Shown: piece by piece, positions 25,873 to 34,597 of the stretch
Position numbering within the stretch: the stretch's first letter is position 1
How the letters are laid out: every line of letters begins with the position of its first letter
NCBI RefSeq assembly: GCF_020514235.1
Contig: NZ_VTLB01000006.1
Location: 1-64,000 of the forward strand
Direction: 5' to 3'
DNA length: 64,000 nucleotides
Source: Synechococcus sp. MU1617
Lineage (GTDB): Bacteria; Cyanobacteriota; Cyanobacteriia; PCC-6307; Cyanobiaceae
Notes under the pieces: model-generated
The model's database searches: none
The model's input: only the letters and a program-made list of their open reading frames with translations
Told to the model about the DNA's origin: nothing
Made by a program: the position numbers and the translations under genes

Positions 25873-26484
25873 TCAGAAGGCCGAGTGCTTGGGTGAATAT
25901 CCAGTTGCGTTAAAATCTTCTTTGTAGTACTCAACAACTTCTCGGAAATTCTTTTTTGAAAATTTCCCAAGACTGGCTGTGTCGGGTGATTTGTTTGTGC
26001 GCTTGAGCTTGGATTTGATGCGTAGAATTTTAGAAAGAATGGCGAAGTCGGTGTCAATGTTTTCCACTCTTCCGATGAACTGAGGCTTCCCTTTTTTAAG
26101 CCAATGTTTTTGGTGTTTGAAGAAGGGTATCTTCTTCAGTTTTCCATCGGTGAGATCGTCAATGATTGAGTCATAGTTTGCGTTGCTGGTGATGAGGTGT
26201 AGGCGGTATTCCTTGGATGGGCTAAGGGATTTTGAATCTGCTAGCTCCAGCTTTTTGCGTGTGGCGGTGGCCACTCTTAAGTTGTAGTTGCAGGCGGATA
26301 TGAAACGTCGAACCGGATGTCTTACAAAGGTGAACCGGAAGTAATTTTCTAGGTCGTCTGGTAGGTCGTTAACTTTGTGATGACGATGATGGTGTTTGTA
26401 TCCCAGGGCTTTTTCAATTGATTGACCTGCGCACTTCGGAATGTGCAGGAAGATCGCATTGTATTTGGGTATGAATAAACTCAT
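25873..26484 (-). CDS. Sulfotransferase family protein
   Basis: The 5'-phosphosulfate loop FLHIPKCAGQSIEKAL (about residues 12-27) and the 3'-phosphate segment FTFVRHPVRRFISACNY (about 52-68) mark a PAPS-dependent carbohydrate-type sulfotransferase. The base composition is visibly AT-richer than every neighbour, with many AAA, TTT and AAT codons, a sign of recent transfer. It is 203 residues, shorter than most, but both loops are intact. It likely modifies glycans made by the adjacent glycosyltransferases; that is inference. Confidence 0.82.
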   Translation of the reverse strand: MSLFIPKYNAIFLHIPKCAGQSIEKALGYKHHHRHHKVNDLPDDLENYFRFTFVRHPVRRFISACNYNLRVATATRKKLELADSKSLSPSKEYRLHLITSNANYDSIIDDLTDGKLKKIPFFKHQKHWLKKGKPQFIGRVENIDTDFAILSKILRIKSKLKRTNKSPDTASLGKFSKKNFREVVEYYKEDFNATGYSPKHSAF

Positions 26485-26503
26485 TTTCTTTGGGATCTAG
26501 GGG

Positions 26504-27019
26504 TTAAGTAAGGGTTTGTCTGTGGCAAAAACCGCAGTGACCCCAGAGCTTGATTTCTCCGTTGGGCCCTGGTCGGCCGCAGTCCGGGCATGTCCCCATG
26601 CCATGGACATCGGTGCGGCTCGGATGCTCGGCCCAGATGCTGGCTTCGCTTTCCAGCACAGGGGATTGAAGGGGGTGGTGTTGCTGGATACGCAGATCAC
26701 GCACCGCGTGGCCGGCTTGATGCAGGGCGGTGATGAGCTGGGGCCGGTTGTAGAGGAGAGCCTGGCGCCATTGAGGATGGCTGGCTCCCACGGTCAGCAC
26801 CCCGCGTTGCAGCGACAAGGGGCGACAGTGCGGTGCCAGTTGTGCTCCTGCAACTCTCGGCCAGTCCTGCCACAGAGCTGCCAGATGATCATCCTTGCGC
26901 CACTCCCTCTGCAGCGCGCCCAGGCAGGTTCTCAACGGTGCTGCCGGCGCTGGTGCAGCTGATTGGAGCAGCTCCAGGCCCGGTAGGCGACGCCGTTGGG
27001 AATCAGGTGCAACCGCCAT
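26504..27019 (-). CDS. DUF721 (DciA-like) protein with C-terminal zinc ribbon
   Basis: The N-terminal 115 residues form a DUF721 domain: WPRVAGAQLAPHCRPLSLQRGVLTV and PQWRQALLYNRPQLITAL (short cores WPRVAG and WRQALLYN). This domain is shared with DciA, the loader of the replicative helicase DnaB. A C-terminal zinc-ribbon-like module has CPDC and CGFC pairs about 20 residues apart. Whether it acts as a DnaB loader is inference. Length 171; divergent from vipp1. Confidence 0.75.
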   Translation of the reverse strand: MAVAPDSQRRRLPGLELLQSAAPAPAAPLRTCLGALQREWRKDDHLAALWQDWPRVAGAQLAPHCRPLSLQRGVLTVGASHPQWRQALLYNRPQLITALHQAGHAVRDLRIQQHHPLQSPVLESEASIWAEHPSRTDVHGMGTCPDCGRPGPNGEIKLWGHCGFCHRQTLT

Positions 27020-27083
27020 ACCCCGATCCTAAGCAGAACCATTGCGGAAACCTCGCTAATCTCAGCGCGTCTAAGGCCAAGTC

Positions 27084-27857
27084 ATGGGTTTCTTTGATCG
27101 GCTGAGCAGGCTGGTTCGATCCAACGCCAACGCTGCCGTCAGCGGCATGGAGGACCCTTCCAAAATCCTCGACCAATCCGTCGCTGACATGCAGGCGGAT
27201 CTGGTCAAATTGCGTCAGGCCGTTGCTCTGGCAATCGCGAGTCAGAAGCGGTTGACCAGTCAGGCTGAACAGGCTGCAGCCCAATCCAAGACCTGGTATG
27301 AGCGTGCCGAGCTGGCACTGAAAAAGGGTGAGGAATCCCTGGCTCGGGAAGCTTTGACCCGGCGCAAGACCTTCCAGGAGACGGCGACGTCACTGACCGC
27401 GCAGGTGCAGGCCCAAGACGGCCAGGTGGAATCGCTCAAAAAGAGTCTGGTCGCCCTCGAAGGAAAGATCGCCGAGGCCAAGACTAAAAAGGACATGCTC
27501 AAGGCCCGGGCTCAGGCGGCCAAGGCTCAGCAGCAGTTGCAAAGCGCCGTCGGCAGCATCGGCACCAATTCCGCCATGGCAGCCTTCGAGCGGATGGAGG
27601 AAAAGGTGGAGGCCTTGGAGGCCACCGGTCAGGCTGCGGCTGAGCTGGCTGGAACTGATCTGGAAAGTCAGTTCGCGGCTTTGGAAAGCGGTGGCGGCGT
27701 TGATGATGATCTTGAGGCGTTGCGCGCTCAGCTGAAAGGAGGCCCAGAAGCCGTTGCTCTGCCCGCGTCCGAGGCGTCTGAAGCCGTGAAGCCCGTGCAG
27801 GTGGAAGAGGTGGATGCCGAACTCGAAGACTTGAAGCGATCCATCGACAAGCTCTGA
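27084..27857 (+). CDS. vipp1: PspA/IM30 family protein (Vipp1)
   Basis: A membrane-remodelling ESCRT-III-like protein needed for thylakoid maintenance. It is 257 residues, almost wholly helical, beginning MGFFDRLSRLVRSNAN (amphipathic membrane helix), then MEDPSKILDQSVADMQADL and long coiled coils. The C-terminal extension (about residues 215-257) with the final acidic helix ELEDLKRSIDKL distinguishes Vipp1 from bacterial PspA. Confidence 0.9.
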   Translation: MGFFDRLSRLVRSNANAAVSGMEDPSKILDQSVADMQADLVKLRQAVALAIASQKRLTSQAEQAAAQSKTWYERAELALKKGEESLAREALTRRKTFQETATSLTAQVQAQDGQVESLKKSLVALEGKIAEAKTKKDMLKARAQAAKAQQQLQSAVGSIGTNSAMAAFERMEEKVEALEATGQAAAELAGTDLESQFAALESGGGVDDDLEALRAQLKGGPEAVALPASEASEAVKPVQVEEVDAELEDLKRSIDKL

Positions 27858-27904
27858 TCAACCCGGGAAAGGCGTCCGGCTTTCCATAGGATCGGTTCAG
27901 TCAT

Positions 27905-28240
27905 TTGAGTGCCTTGGCTGGAGCTGTTGCCGATTTCACCGACGCTGGTTTTGAACGTGAAGTCCTCAAGGCTTCCGGCACTGTCCTCGTCGATTTCTGG
28001 GCCGCCTGGTGTGGCCCCTGCCGACTGATCGCCCCATTGATGGATTGGGTCGCGAGCGACTACGGCGATCGCCTCAGCGTTGGCAAGCTTGAGGTGGATG
28101 CGAATCCCCAGACCCGTGACGCCTATCAGGTGCAGGGCATCCCAACGTTGATTCTGTTCCGCAACGGTGAGGTTTTGGCGCGGCATGAAGGTGCCATCGC
28201 CAAACCGCAGCTGCAGGCCTTCTTGGATGCCAACCTCTAA
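27905..28240 (+). CDS. Thioredoxin
   Basis: The redox site WCGPC is at residues 35-39, followed by the cis-proline segment GIPTLILF (about residue 79). Length 111 is that of a single-domain thioredoxin. The first codon is TTG at 27905 and no upstream ATG in frame is seen. It is followed with a 14-base overlap by an aminotransferase, so the two are cotranscribed. Confidence 0.92.
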   Translation: MSALAGAVADFTDAGFEREVLKASGTVLVDFWAAWCGPCRLIAPLMDWVASDYGDRLSVGKLEVDANPQTRDAYQVQGIPTLILFRNGEVLARHEGAIAKPQLQAFLDANL

Positions 28241-29417
28241 GCGGCTTGCCTCGCTGGGCAACGCTGTTTTTGCCCGTGTTGATGCTGCAAAGCACGCTTA
28301 TCGCGTTGAGGTGTCTCCTTCCGCACGTCCGGATCTGGTGGATCTCTCCATCGGATCGTCTGATCTTCGGCCGCCCAAGGCTTTGTTGGACACCATGGCC
28401 TCTGCGGTCGTGGAGTCCAACAGCTGCTCCTATTGCCTGCAAGCCGGGCTGAGGCCTTTCCATGCCGCCGTCGCGGACTGGTGTCGCCATCGCTTCGACG
28501 TTTCGGTGGATCCTGATCATGAGGTTCAGTTGTTGGTGGGATCCCAGGAAGGAACAGCCCATCTGCCGCTTGCGGTGCTTGATCCCGGTGACGCTGCCCT
28601 GCATCTGGACCCCTGTTATCCGTCCCATACCGGTGGATTGCACTTGGCGGGAGCCCGGACCAAGGCCTTGGCCCTCTCCCCCGAAAAAGACTGGCGTCCG
28701 GATCTAACAACCATCAGCCCCCAGCTTTGGGATCAACTGAAGCTTTTCGTTTTGGGGTATCCCCACAACCCTTCAGCCCGGGTGGGGGATCAGGAGGATC
28801 TCAATCGCATCATGGCGACCGCGGCTCGGCACGATGTGGTGATCGCTCACGACAATCCCTATGTGGATCTCGCCCTGGATGGAGAACCTCCCTCTCTTTT
28901 GCAGGCTCCGAACTGGAGAGAGTGCGGCATTGAATTCTTCTCCCTCTCGAAGGGCTGGTGCCTTGGGGGATTCAGACTTGGTTTCGCTGTTGGTGCTGCA
29001 CCGCTGATTGCCGCCCTGCGTCGTGCCAAGGCCGTCATCGATTTCAACCAGAGCCTGGCCCTGCAGCAGGGTGCGATCCAGGCCTTGCAACGCTTCCCCG
29101 ATTGGCCGCGGCAACTGCATCCGACCTATCGCGAACGACGGGATCGTGTGGTCGAGACCCTCAGGGCACGCGGTTGGTCGGTCCCCTGTTCAGAGATGGC
29201 GATGTACCTCTGGTTCCCCTTGCCTGATGCGGCCCATCGTCGGGGTTGGAGTGATGAAGATGCCGCCAGGGAACTGCTTCAGCGCAGTGGTGTCGCCTTG
29301 ACCCCTGGGTCCGGTTTTGGTGGCGGCGGTCGCCAGTGGCTGCGCATGGCGCTGGTGCGGCCGGTGAATGAGTTGGTGGAGGCTGCATCGCGACTCGCGG
29401 ATGCGATGGATGACTGA
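28227..29417 (+). CDS. PLP-dependent aminotransferase, class I/II
   Basis: A fold-type I aminotransferase of 396 residues. Visible elements are LSIGSSDLRPPKALLD near the N-terminus, the substrate-loop region YCLQAGLRPF, GYPHNPSARV, the cofactor-holding DNPYVDLA and the lysine in FFSLSKGWCLGGFRLGF. The substrate is not identifiable from the sequence; LL-diaminopimelate or aspartate/alanine types are possible. The start ATG lies inside the thioredoxin gene. Its end overlaps the birA start. Confidence 0.85.
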   Translation: MPTSKRLASLGNAVFARVDAAKHAYRVEVSPSARPDLVDLSIGSSDLRPPKALLDTMASAVVESNSCSYCLQAGLRPFHAAVADWCRHRFDVSVDPDHEVQLLVGSQEGTAHLPLAVLDPGDAALHLDPCYPSHTGGLHLAGARTKALALSPEKDWRPDLTTISPQLWDQLKLFVLGYPHNPSARVGDQEDLNRIMATAARHDVVIAHDNPYVDLALDGEPPSLLQAPNWRECGIEFFSLSKGWCLGGFRLGFAVGAAPLIAALRRAKAVIDFNQSLALQQGAIQALQRFPDWPRQLHPTYRERRDRVVETLRARGWSVPCSEMAMYLWFPLPDAAHRRGWSDEDAARELLQRSGVALTPGSGFGGGGRQWLRMALVRPVNELVEAASRLADAMDD

Positions 29418-30192
29418 TCCACGCATGCCGCAACATCGATGCCCTCACCACGGTGGTGGTCGGTTGATGGCGACGTATCGCCGCCTCGCTGGTGCCTCGG
29501 CACGCCACTGGAGCATCCGGCATGTGCCTGTGTGCAGCAGCACGGAGGAGTTGCTGGGGACCTGGATGCGCGATCAGCCCTCGTTGCTAGGGCCTCGCGC
29601 CGTCATTGCTACCCACCAACGCCGGGGAGTCGGCCAGTGGGGGCGCGCCTGGGTTTCTCCGCCAGGCGGTGTCTGGATCAGTGCTGCATTGCCCTGGCGG
29701 AGCCATGGGTCCGGTCAGGCCGGCTTGCTTGGCTTGGCGCTGGCCCTGTCTGTGGCGCAACGGCTTGAGCAGCGGGGCCTTTCGGTTCAGATCAAATGGC
29801 CCAATGACCTGCTCGTGAACGGCCGCAAATTGGCGGGCCTCCTGCCTGGGGTGGTGCAACGGGGCTCCCAGCTGCGTTTGCTGCGCATCGGCCTGGGCCT
29901 GAATGTGCGGAATTCAGTTCCTGGTAACGCCATTGCCCTGCGAAGGCTGGAAGGACAGCAGGCTGCGGATCCGATCCGGTGGACGGCGGAGGTTTTACTT
30001 GCCTTCGATCACTGTCACTTCGTTGGAGGCGATGGGTCCTGGTGCCTCGATGGAGTTCAGGCCCGGCTCTGGTCCGATCAGCTCGTCCATCCTGAAGACG
30101 GTCAGATTTGGAGGATTGCTGGCCTTGAAGGCGATGGAGGGCTTCGTTTGCGTCAGGGTTCAAGGACCGAAACCTGGCGCCGCTGGCCCTGA
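29410..30192 (+). CDS. birA: Biotin--[acetyl-CoA-carboxylase] ligase
   Basis: Attaches biotin to the carboxyl carrier protein of acetyl-CoA carboxylase. The biotinyl-AMP loop QRRGVGQWGRAW and the KWPNDLLVNGRKLAG segment are intact. It lacks the N-terminal DNA-binding domain, so it is the non-regulatory form. Start choice: ATG at 29410 (overlapping the aminotransferase stop) or ATG at 29467; the latter gives the usual size of about 241 residues. Confidence 0.9.
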   Translation: MTDPRMPQHRCPHHGGGRLMATYRRLAGASARHWSIRHVPVCSSTEELLGTWMRDQPSLLGPRAVIATHQRRGVGQWGRAWVSPPGGVWISAALPWRSHGSGQAGLLGLALALSVAQRLEQRGLSVQIKWPNDLLVNGRKLAGLLPGVVQRGSQLRLLRIGLGLNVRNSVPGNAIALRRLEGQQAADPIRWTAEVLLAFDHCHFVGGDGSWCLDGVQARLWSDQLVHPEDGQIWRIAGLEGDGGLRLRQGSRTETWRRWP

Positions 30193-30238
30193 GTTGGTGT
30201 CCCATCCATAGGATTTCTCTGCACAGCCGTCTCGTCCG

Positions 30239-31114
30239 TTGCTGGCTTGGTTCGCGCTGATCTGGGTGTTGGTTCCAGCTGCGGCTGCGCAGGGTTTTGA
30301 TCAGTCTCTCGATGGGCTGGTCCGACAACGGGTGATCACGTCCCTGGAGCGCAAGCTGCTCCAGGGTGGTAGCTCGGTGGTTCCCATGGAACGAAGCCGT
30401 TTTGAAGAGGCCTGTCGAACTGGTGCTCTGTCCCGGAAGGACTGTGCGTCCGGGGTGGCCAGGCGTCCGCCGGGGGCACCGGCTTCGGCTCGGGTTCGAC
30501 TGATCCCCTCCCGGCAACCGTTGCGTGTTCCCGTGTCAGCGCTTCTCGCCCGCGATGGCGGCACCTTTCGTCTGGAATCCGTCTTCGCTGTCACGCCTCG
30601 TCCGCTGCCCAGCCCTGGAAATGGCGACAGTCAACTGCTCTTCCCTGTGGCTGGAGACGCCTTTAAAAGCAGTGGGTTTGGTTGGCGTTTGCATCCCATC
30701 CTGGGGAGCTGGTTGATGCATGCCGGTCGGGACTTTGCAGCGCCGGAGGGCACGCCGGTGGTGGCTGCTCTTTCGGGGCAGGTCTTAAGTAGTGGTCTTG
30801 CTGGTGGGTATGGCATCGCCATCGAACTGGAACATGCCGAGCCATTGCGCCGCACGTTGTATGGCCATCTCTCGGAGATCTATGTGCGACCCGGTCAGCC
30901 GGTACGCCAAGGAGAGGTGATTGGCCGCGTCGGCAGCACGGGCCTCAGCACAGGCCCGCACCTGCATTTCGAGTTGCGCACACCATCGCGGGCAGGTTGG
31001 CAGGCCGTTGATCCTGGAGATCTGGATCTTTCCTCCGTGATGCGTGAGAACAACGATCCTGTTGCGTTGCTGCTCGACCAGGTGTTGCGCAGCCTTGAAC
31101 GCGATCAGCCCTAG
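30239..31114 (+). CDS. M23-family peptidase (LytM-type), secreted
   Basis: A signal peptide (MLAWFALIWVLVPAAAA) opens the protein; the catalytic M23 domain occupies about residues 145-260 with the zinc ligands of MHAGRDFAAP and HLHFEL. The middle carries a linker with SLERKLLQGG and a cysteine pair (EACRTG, RKDCAS). M23 enzymes cut peptidoglycan cross-links or activate amidases during division. The annotated start is TTG at 30239. Length 291. Confidence 0.85.
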   Translation: MLAWFALIWVLVPAAAAQGFDQSLDGLVRQRVITSLERKLLQGGSSVVPMERSRFEEACRTGALSRKDCASGVARRPPGAPASARVRLIPSRQPLRVPVSALLARDGGTFRLESVFAVTPRPLPSPGNGDSQLLFPVAGDAFKSSGFGWRLHPILGSWLMHAGRDFAAPEGTPVVAALSGQVLSSGLAGGYGIAIELEHAEPLRRTLYGHLSEIYVRPGQPVRQGEVIGRVGSTGLSTGPHLHFELRTPSRAGWQAVDPGDLDLSSVMRENNDPVALLLDQVLRSLERDQP

Positions 31115-31144
31115 CTCAAAGCGAAGCCGAGCGAAACAGAGACT

Positions 31145-31873
31145 TCAGTTCGATTGTTCCCTGAGGATGAATCCGACACCGCGCACGGTGTGGATGAGGG
31201 TTGGCGCATCGTCCAATTCGACTTTTTGACGCAGGTAGCGGATGTAGACGTCAAGAAGATTGTCGTCCCCATAAAAATTTTCTCCCCATACACCGTGCAT
31301 GATCTCTTGACGTTCGAGCACACGGCCTGCGCCCCGCATCAGGAAATTCAGCAGGTCGTATTCCTTCACCGACAGTCGGAGGGCACGATCTCCCCGTGTC
31401 ACATCCCGGGTTCGCGTGTTCATGCTGAGGTCGGCGACCTTGAGAATTTCGTTGACGTCGGAGCCGCTCACGGGCCCTGAGAATGTTTCAGCGCGACGGT
31501 GCATGGCCCGCAGGCGCGCCATTAATTCGTCGATGGAAAATGGCTTGATCAGGTAATCATCAACGCCGGCATCGAGAGCTTTGACCCGATCAGTGATTTC
31601 GTCGTGCCCCGTGAGCATCAGGATTGGGATGGTGATTCCTCCGGCTCGGATGCGTTGACAGATGTCGATGCCGCTGAAGTCCGGCAGGTTCCAATCCAGG
31701 ATGATCAGGTCTGGATTGGGTTCAGTACGGCTTCGGATCAGGCCGCTGGCTCCGTCAGAGGCAACATCAACGTCGTATCCCTCAACATCAAGCTCCAGAC
31801 GAAGCAGATCAGTCAGTTTGTGTTCGTCGTCAACAAGAAGGACACGGAGACGGTGCTGGGATTCCGGGGACAT
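31145..31873 (-). CDS. OmpR-family response regulator
   Basis: The receiver domain has the phosphorylation site D60 in LIILDWNLPDFSG, acidic D15/D16 in LLVDDE, and lysine in LIKPFS. A winged-helix DNA-binding domain follows (about residues 140-240) with RLSVKEYDLLNFLMRG and YIRYLRQKVE. The gene is divergent from the PAS and histidine kinase genes across 85 bases, suggesting a shared signalling unit. The regulated genes cannot be seen here. Confidence 0.9.
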   Translation of the reverse strand: MSPESQHRLRVLLVDDEHKLTDLLRLELDVEGYDVDVASDGASGLIRSRTEPNPDLIILDWNLPDFSGIDICQRIRAGGITIPILMLTGHDEITDRVKALDAGVDDYLIKPFSIDELMARLRAMHRRAETFSGPVSGSDVNEILKVADLSMNTRTRDVTRGDRALRLSVKEYDLLNFLMRGAGRVLERQEIMHGVWGENFYGDDNLLDVYIRYLRQKVELDDAPTLIHTVRGVGFILREQSN

Positions 31874-31958
31874 CCGGCCTTAAAACCTCATTCCACTCTA
31901 GGCATCGAAAGAAATTTCACTGATTTTGTCCCTACATTGAAATCGGCTGTTTTTCGCT
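31874..31958. promoter_or_regulatory. Divergent promoter region between regulator and PAS protein
   Basis: The 85 bases between two divergent signalling genes must hold both promoters. No clear operator palindrome is visible. The sequence is locally AT-rich (GAAATTTCACTGATTTTG). Confidence 0.4.
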
Positions 31959-32345
31959 ATGTCGACCCCAGGCGCCTGGACGGAAGACCGAATCCGAGCA
32001 CTGCGTGAGAAGGAAGACCTCCCCTTTGTTCGTGCCGATTCCTCTGGGATCGTGCAGGAAATCAATGATCGTTTCAAGGCCGTCTACGGCTGGTCTGAAG
32101 CCGCGCTGATTGGTCAATCCCTTGGTTTGATTTTGCCGCCAAGCTTTCGCGATTCCCATCACGCTGGGTTCGCCCGTTTCCAACTGACGGAGGTCTCCAA
32201 GGTGCTGAATCACCCGTTGAAACTGGCAACTTTTTGCTCCGATGGGCATGCCATTGAAAGTGAACATTTCATTGTGGCGGAGAAGCACAGCAATGGAAGC
32301 TGGTCGTTCGCGGCAACGCTGCGACCGTTGATGGAATCGAGCTGA
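31959..32345 (+). CDS. Stand-alone PAS domain protein
   Basis: The 128 residues are one PAS domain: FVRADSSGIVQEINDRF, YGWSEAALIGQSLGLILP and DGHAIESEHFIVAEKH. No kinase, cyclase or DNA-binding domain is attached. A sensory or protein-interaction role with the kinase encoded 15 bases downstream is likely. Co-transcription is inferred from the tight spacing. Confidence 0.85.
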   Translation: MSTPGAWTEDRIRALREKEDLPFVRADSSGIVQEINDRFKAVYGWSEAALIGQSLGLILPPSFRDSHHAGFARFQLTEVSKVLNHPLKLATFCSDGHAIESEHFIVAEKHSNGSWSFAATLRPLMESS

Positions 32346-32360
32346 GATGGGTGATTCGGC

Positions 32361-33551
32361 ATGAATAGCTCAGATTCATCGTCGTCATCCTCAAGGGATA
32401 GAGAGCTGATTGCGCAATTGCGGCAGTCCCTTGGAATGCTTCAGGTCGCTTTCGACGCGGCCAGCGAAGCGATGGTGATTGTCGATGTGCATCGAAGAAT
32501 TCACTGGGCAAATCAAGCCTCTGCCGACCTCTTTGTTGGTGGCGTGCCGATTCAGCTGGTGAATCAAACCCTGGCTGATGTTCTGAAGCTCAGGCCCTTG
32601 GATGCCCATGCCAAGGCAGCACTCCAGTTGTTGGACCCCCACCTGCCTCTGCCGCGGACGTCGGGAGAGAGCCGCTGCCAGGTGCTGTCCCCGAATGGTG
32701 ATGAATCGCAGGTGCACTTGCTGCGTTGGCGGCCGGTCGAATTGATTCAGGCGCCGTTTCTGCTGGTGTCGTTGCGCGACCTCAGCCCCGAAGAACGGGC
32801 CTTGGTTCAGCAGCAGCGCTTCATGACCGATCTCACCCATGAATTGCGCACGCCCCTGGCGATCGTGAGCGGGAATCTGCAACGGATGGCTCGGCTGAGC
32901 CCTCTCCCTGAGGCCGTCAGCTCCCGTCTCACGATGGCCCGCGAGGAAATGGCGCGGATTCAGAAGTTGCTCGGTCATCTCTCGCTGCTTACACGCCTGG
33001 AGCTGGATCCTGATGTGGTCAGCTGTGGCGACCACCTCTTGGGGCCGCTGCTTCAGCGCTGGTATGAAGCCTCTCGGGAGCTGGCTCCGAGTCTCCAGCT
33101 GAAGGGCCTGGAATGGGGGGACGAACTGGTGGTCCAAACCGACCCTCGGGCCTTGATGCTGGCGTTGGATCAGTTGCTGGACAACGCTTGCCAGCACGCC
33201 AATCGATCCATGCCGATTCAGCTCAGCCTTGCTGGCAGTGACGGGCTCGGCCATTGCATCCTGGAGTTCGCCAGTCAGAGCCTTGATGCCCCTGTGGCTT
33301 CGGAGGATCTGGAACGCTGGTCTCTACCGTTTTTCCGGGGCAAGCCCGAACGCGACGGCGAAAGGGTGGAGGGCCCTGGTTTGGGGCTCGCCTTGGTGCG
33401 CGAACTGGTCAGGGGGTGTGGAGGAACGCTTGAGCTCCATCAGCAGCCCTCACCGCAAGAAACCACCACGATCGTGCGCTTGCGTCTGAAACTCAGAACA
33501 TCGAACGCGTCTGGAGCAGTTGCGGCAGCTGTTCGAACAGATCCGGCTTGA
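32361..33551 (+). CDS. PAS-containing sensor histidine kinase
   Basis: A soluble histidine kinase of 396 residues without membrane helices. An N-terminal PAS domain (about residues 25-140) precedes the H-box LTHELRTPLAIV (H160), the N-box LLDNACQHA (about residue 275) and the G-box GPGLGLALVRELVRG. It resembles the PhoR-type kinase arrangement. The 3' end overlaps the convergent receiver gene by 59 bases. Confidence 0.92.
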   Translation: MNSSDSSSSSSRDRELIAQLRQSLGMLQVAFDAASEAMVIVDVHRRIHWANQASADLFVGGVPIQLVNQTLADVLKLRPLDAHAKAALQLLDPHLPLPRTSGESRCQVLSPNGDESQVHLLRWRPVELIQAPFLLVSLRDLSPEERALVQQQRFMTDLTHELRTPLAIVSGNLQRMARLSPLPEAVSSRLTMAREEMARIQKLLGHLSLLTRLELDPDVVSCGDHLLGPLLQRWYEASRELAPSLQLKGLEWGDELVVQTDPRALMLALDQLLDNACQHANRSMPIQLSLAGSDGLGHCILEFASQSLDAPVASEDLERWSLPFFRGKPERDGERVEGPGLGLALVRELVRGCGGTLELHQQPSPQETTTIVRLRLKLRTSNASGAVAAAVRTDPA

Positions 33552-33879
33552 GCACGTAGGCCTCCGCTCCGTTAGCCAGAGCTTCGCGTTTCTTGTCGGC
33601 ATCATTGAGAGCCGTCACGATCACCACCCTTAAAGCAGGCTCGGAAGGGGACTTGAGCTGCAGCTGTTTCAGGCAGGCCAAGCCGTCCATGCCCGGCAGC
33701 ATCAAATCCAGCAGCAGCAGATCAAAGCGCTCGGAGCTTGCTTCGACGAGAAAGTCTTCTGCGGAACCGAAGCAGATGCAGGCGTGCCCCTCATCGGTGA
33801 TTTCAGCGCTGATCAGCTGCTGAATGCGTGGGTCATCCTCCACGACTGCAATATGCAGAGCCTTGGGGGGCTTCACCAT
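33493..33879 (-). CDS. Single-domain response regulator
   Basis: The 128-residue receiver has acidic E14 D15 D16 in VVEDDPRI, phosphorylation site D58 in LLLLDLMLPGMDG, T89 and K111 (YVLKPD). No output domain is attached, so it acts as a phosphate shuttle or protein partner. It converges on the kinase gene with 59 bp overlap, implying antisense transcripts at the tails. The open frame extends upstream to 33978; the ATG at 33879 gives a clean receiver. Confidence 0.85.
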   Translation of the reverse strand: MVKPPKALHIAVVEDDPRIQQLISAEITDEGHACICFGSAEDFLVEASSERFDLLLLDLMLPGMDGLACLKQLQLKSPSEPALRVVIVTALNDADKKREALANGAEAYVLKPDLFEQLPQLLQTRSMF

Positions 33880-33898
33880 GAGCGCAGGGGCACTGCAC

Positions 33899-34597
33899 TC
33901 ATTGTGGACATCCTGTGAGTGCCCGACCATCCTGGAACCGAGCAATGCGCTGTGCTCGGGCCGCCACATCGTCCTCATGGGTCACCATCACCAGGGTGAT
34001 GCCCTGCTGGTGGAGTTCATCAAACAGTTCCAGTACCTCGGCGGTGGTGCTGGAATCCAGGGCCCCTGTGGGTTCGTCCGCCAGCAACAGACTGGGGCGA
34101 TTGATGATGGCTCGGGCAATGGCCACCCGTTGTTGCTGCCCTCCGGAGAGCTGATTGGGCTTGTTCTCCAGACGCTGCGCTAGGCCAACACGGCGCAGTG
34201 CCGATTGGGCACGCTCGACCCGTTCGTCCCTGGGAACCCCCGCATAAATCATCGGGAGCATCACATTCTCCATGGCGCTGGCGTGGCCGAGCAGATGGAA
34301 CTGCTGAAAGACAAACCCCAGCGAGCGGTTGCGAACGTCGGCTAACGCATCGTCCTCCAACTGTTCAACAGCCATGCCATTGAGCCGGTAGGTCCCTCTG
34401 GTGGGCCGGTCGAGGCAGCCAAGGATGTTCATTGCCGTGCTCTTGCCGGAGCCGCTGGCGCCCATCACCGCCAGGTAATCCCCCTCCTGGACGGTGAGAT
34501 TCAGTTGATCAAGGGCTTTGACTTCGAGATCACCGGATCCGTAGATCTTGCTGATACCCCGGAGCTCAGCAACTGGCGGTCGCGCAGGCTCAGCCAA
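33899..34597 (-). CDS. ABC transporter ATP-binding protein, MacB/LolD type
   Basis: Walker [10 protein letters not shown] (about residues 46-54), signature [15 protein letters not shown] and Walker [13 protein letters not shown] match the MacB/LolD/DevA branch. No permease gene is adjacent: ndhB is upstream and the receiver downstream, so the partner is encoded elsewhere. The first codon is TTG, overlapping the ndhB stop by eight bases. Confidence 0.9.
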   Translation of the reverse strand: MAEPARPPVAELRGISKIYGSGDLEVKALDQLNLTVQEGDYLAVMGASGSGKSTAMNILGCLDRPTRGTYRLNGMAVEQLEDDALADVRNRSLGFVFQQFHLLGHASAMENVMLPMIYAGVPRDERVERAQSALRRVGLAQRLENKPNQLSGGQQQRVAIARAIINRPSLLLADEPTGALDSSTTAEVLELFDELHQQGITLVMVTHEDDVAARAQRIARFQDGRALTGCPQ

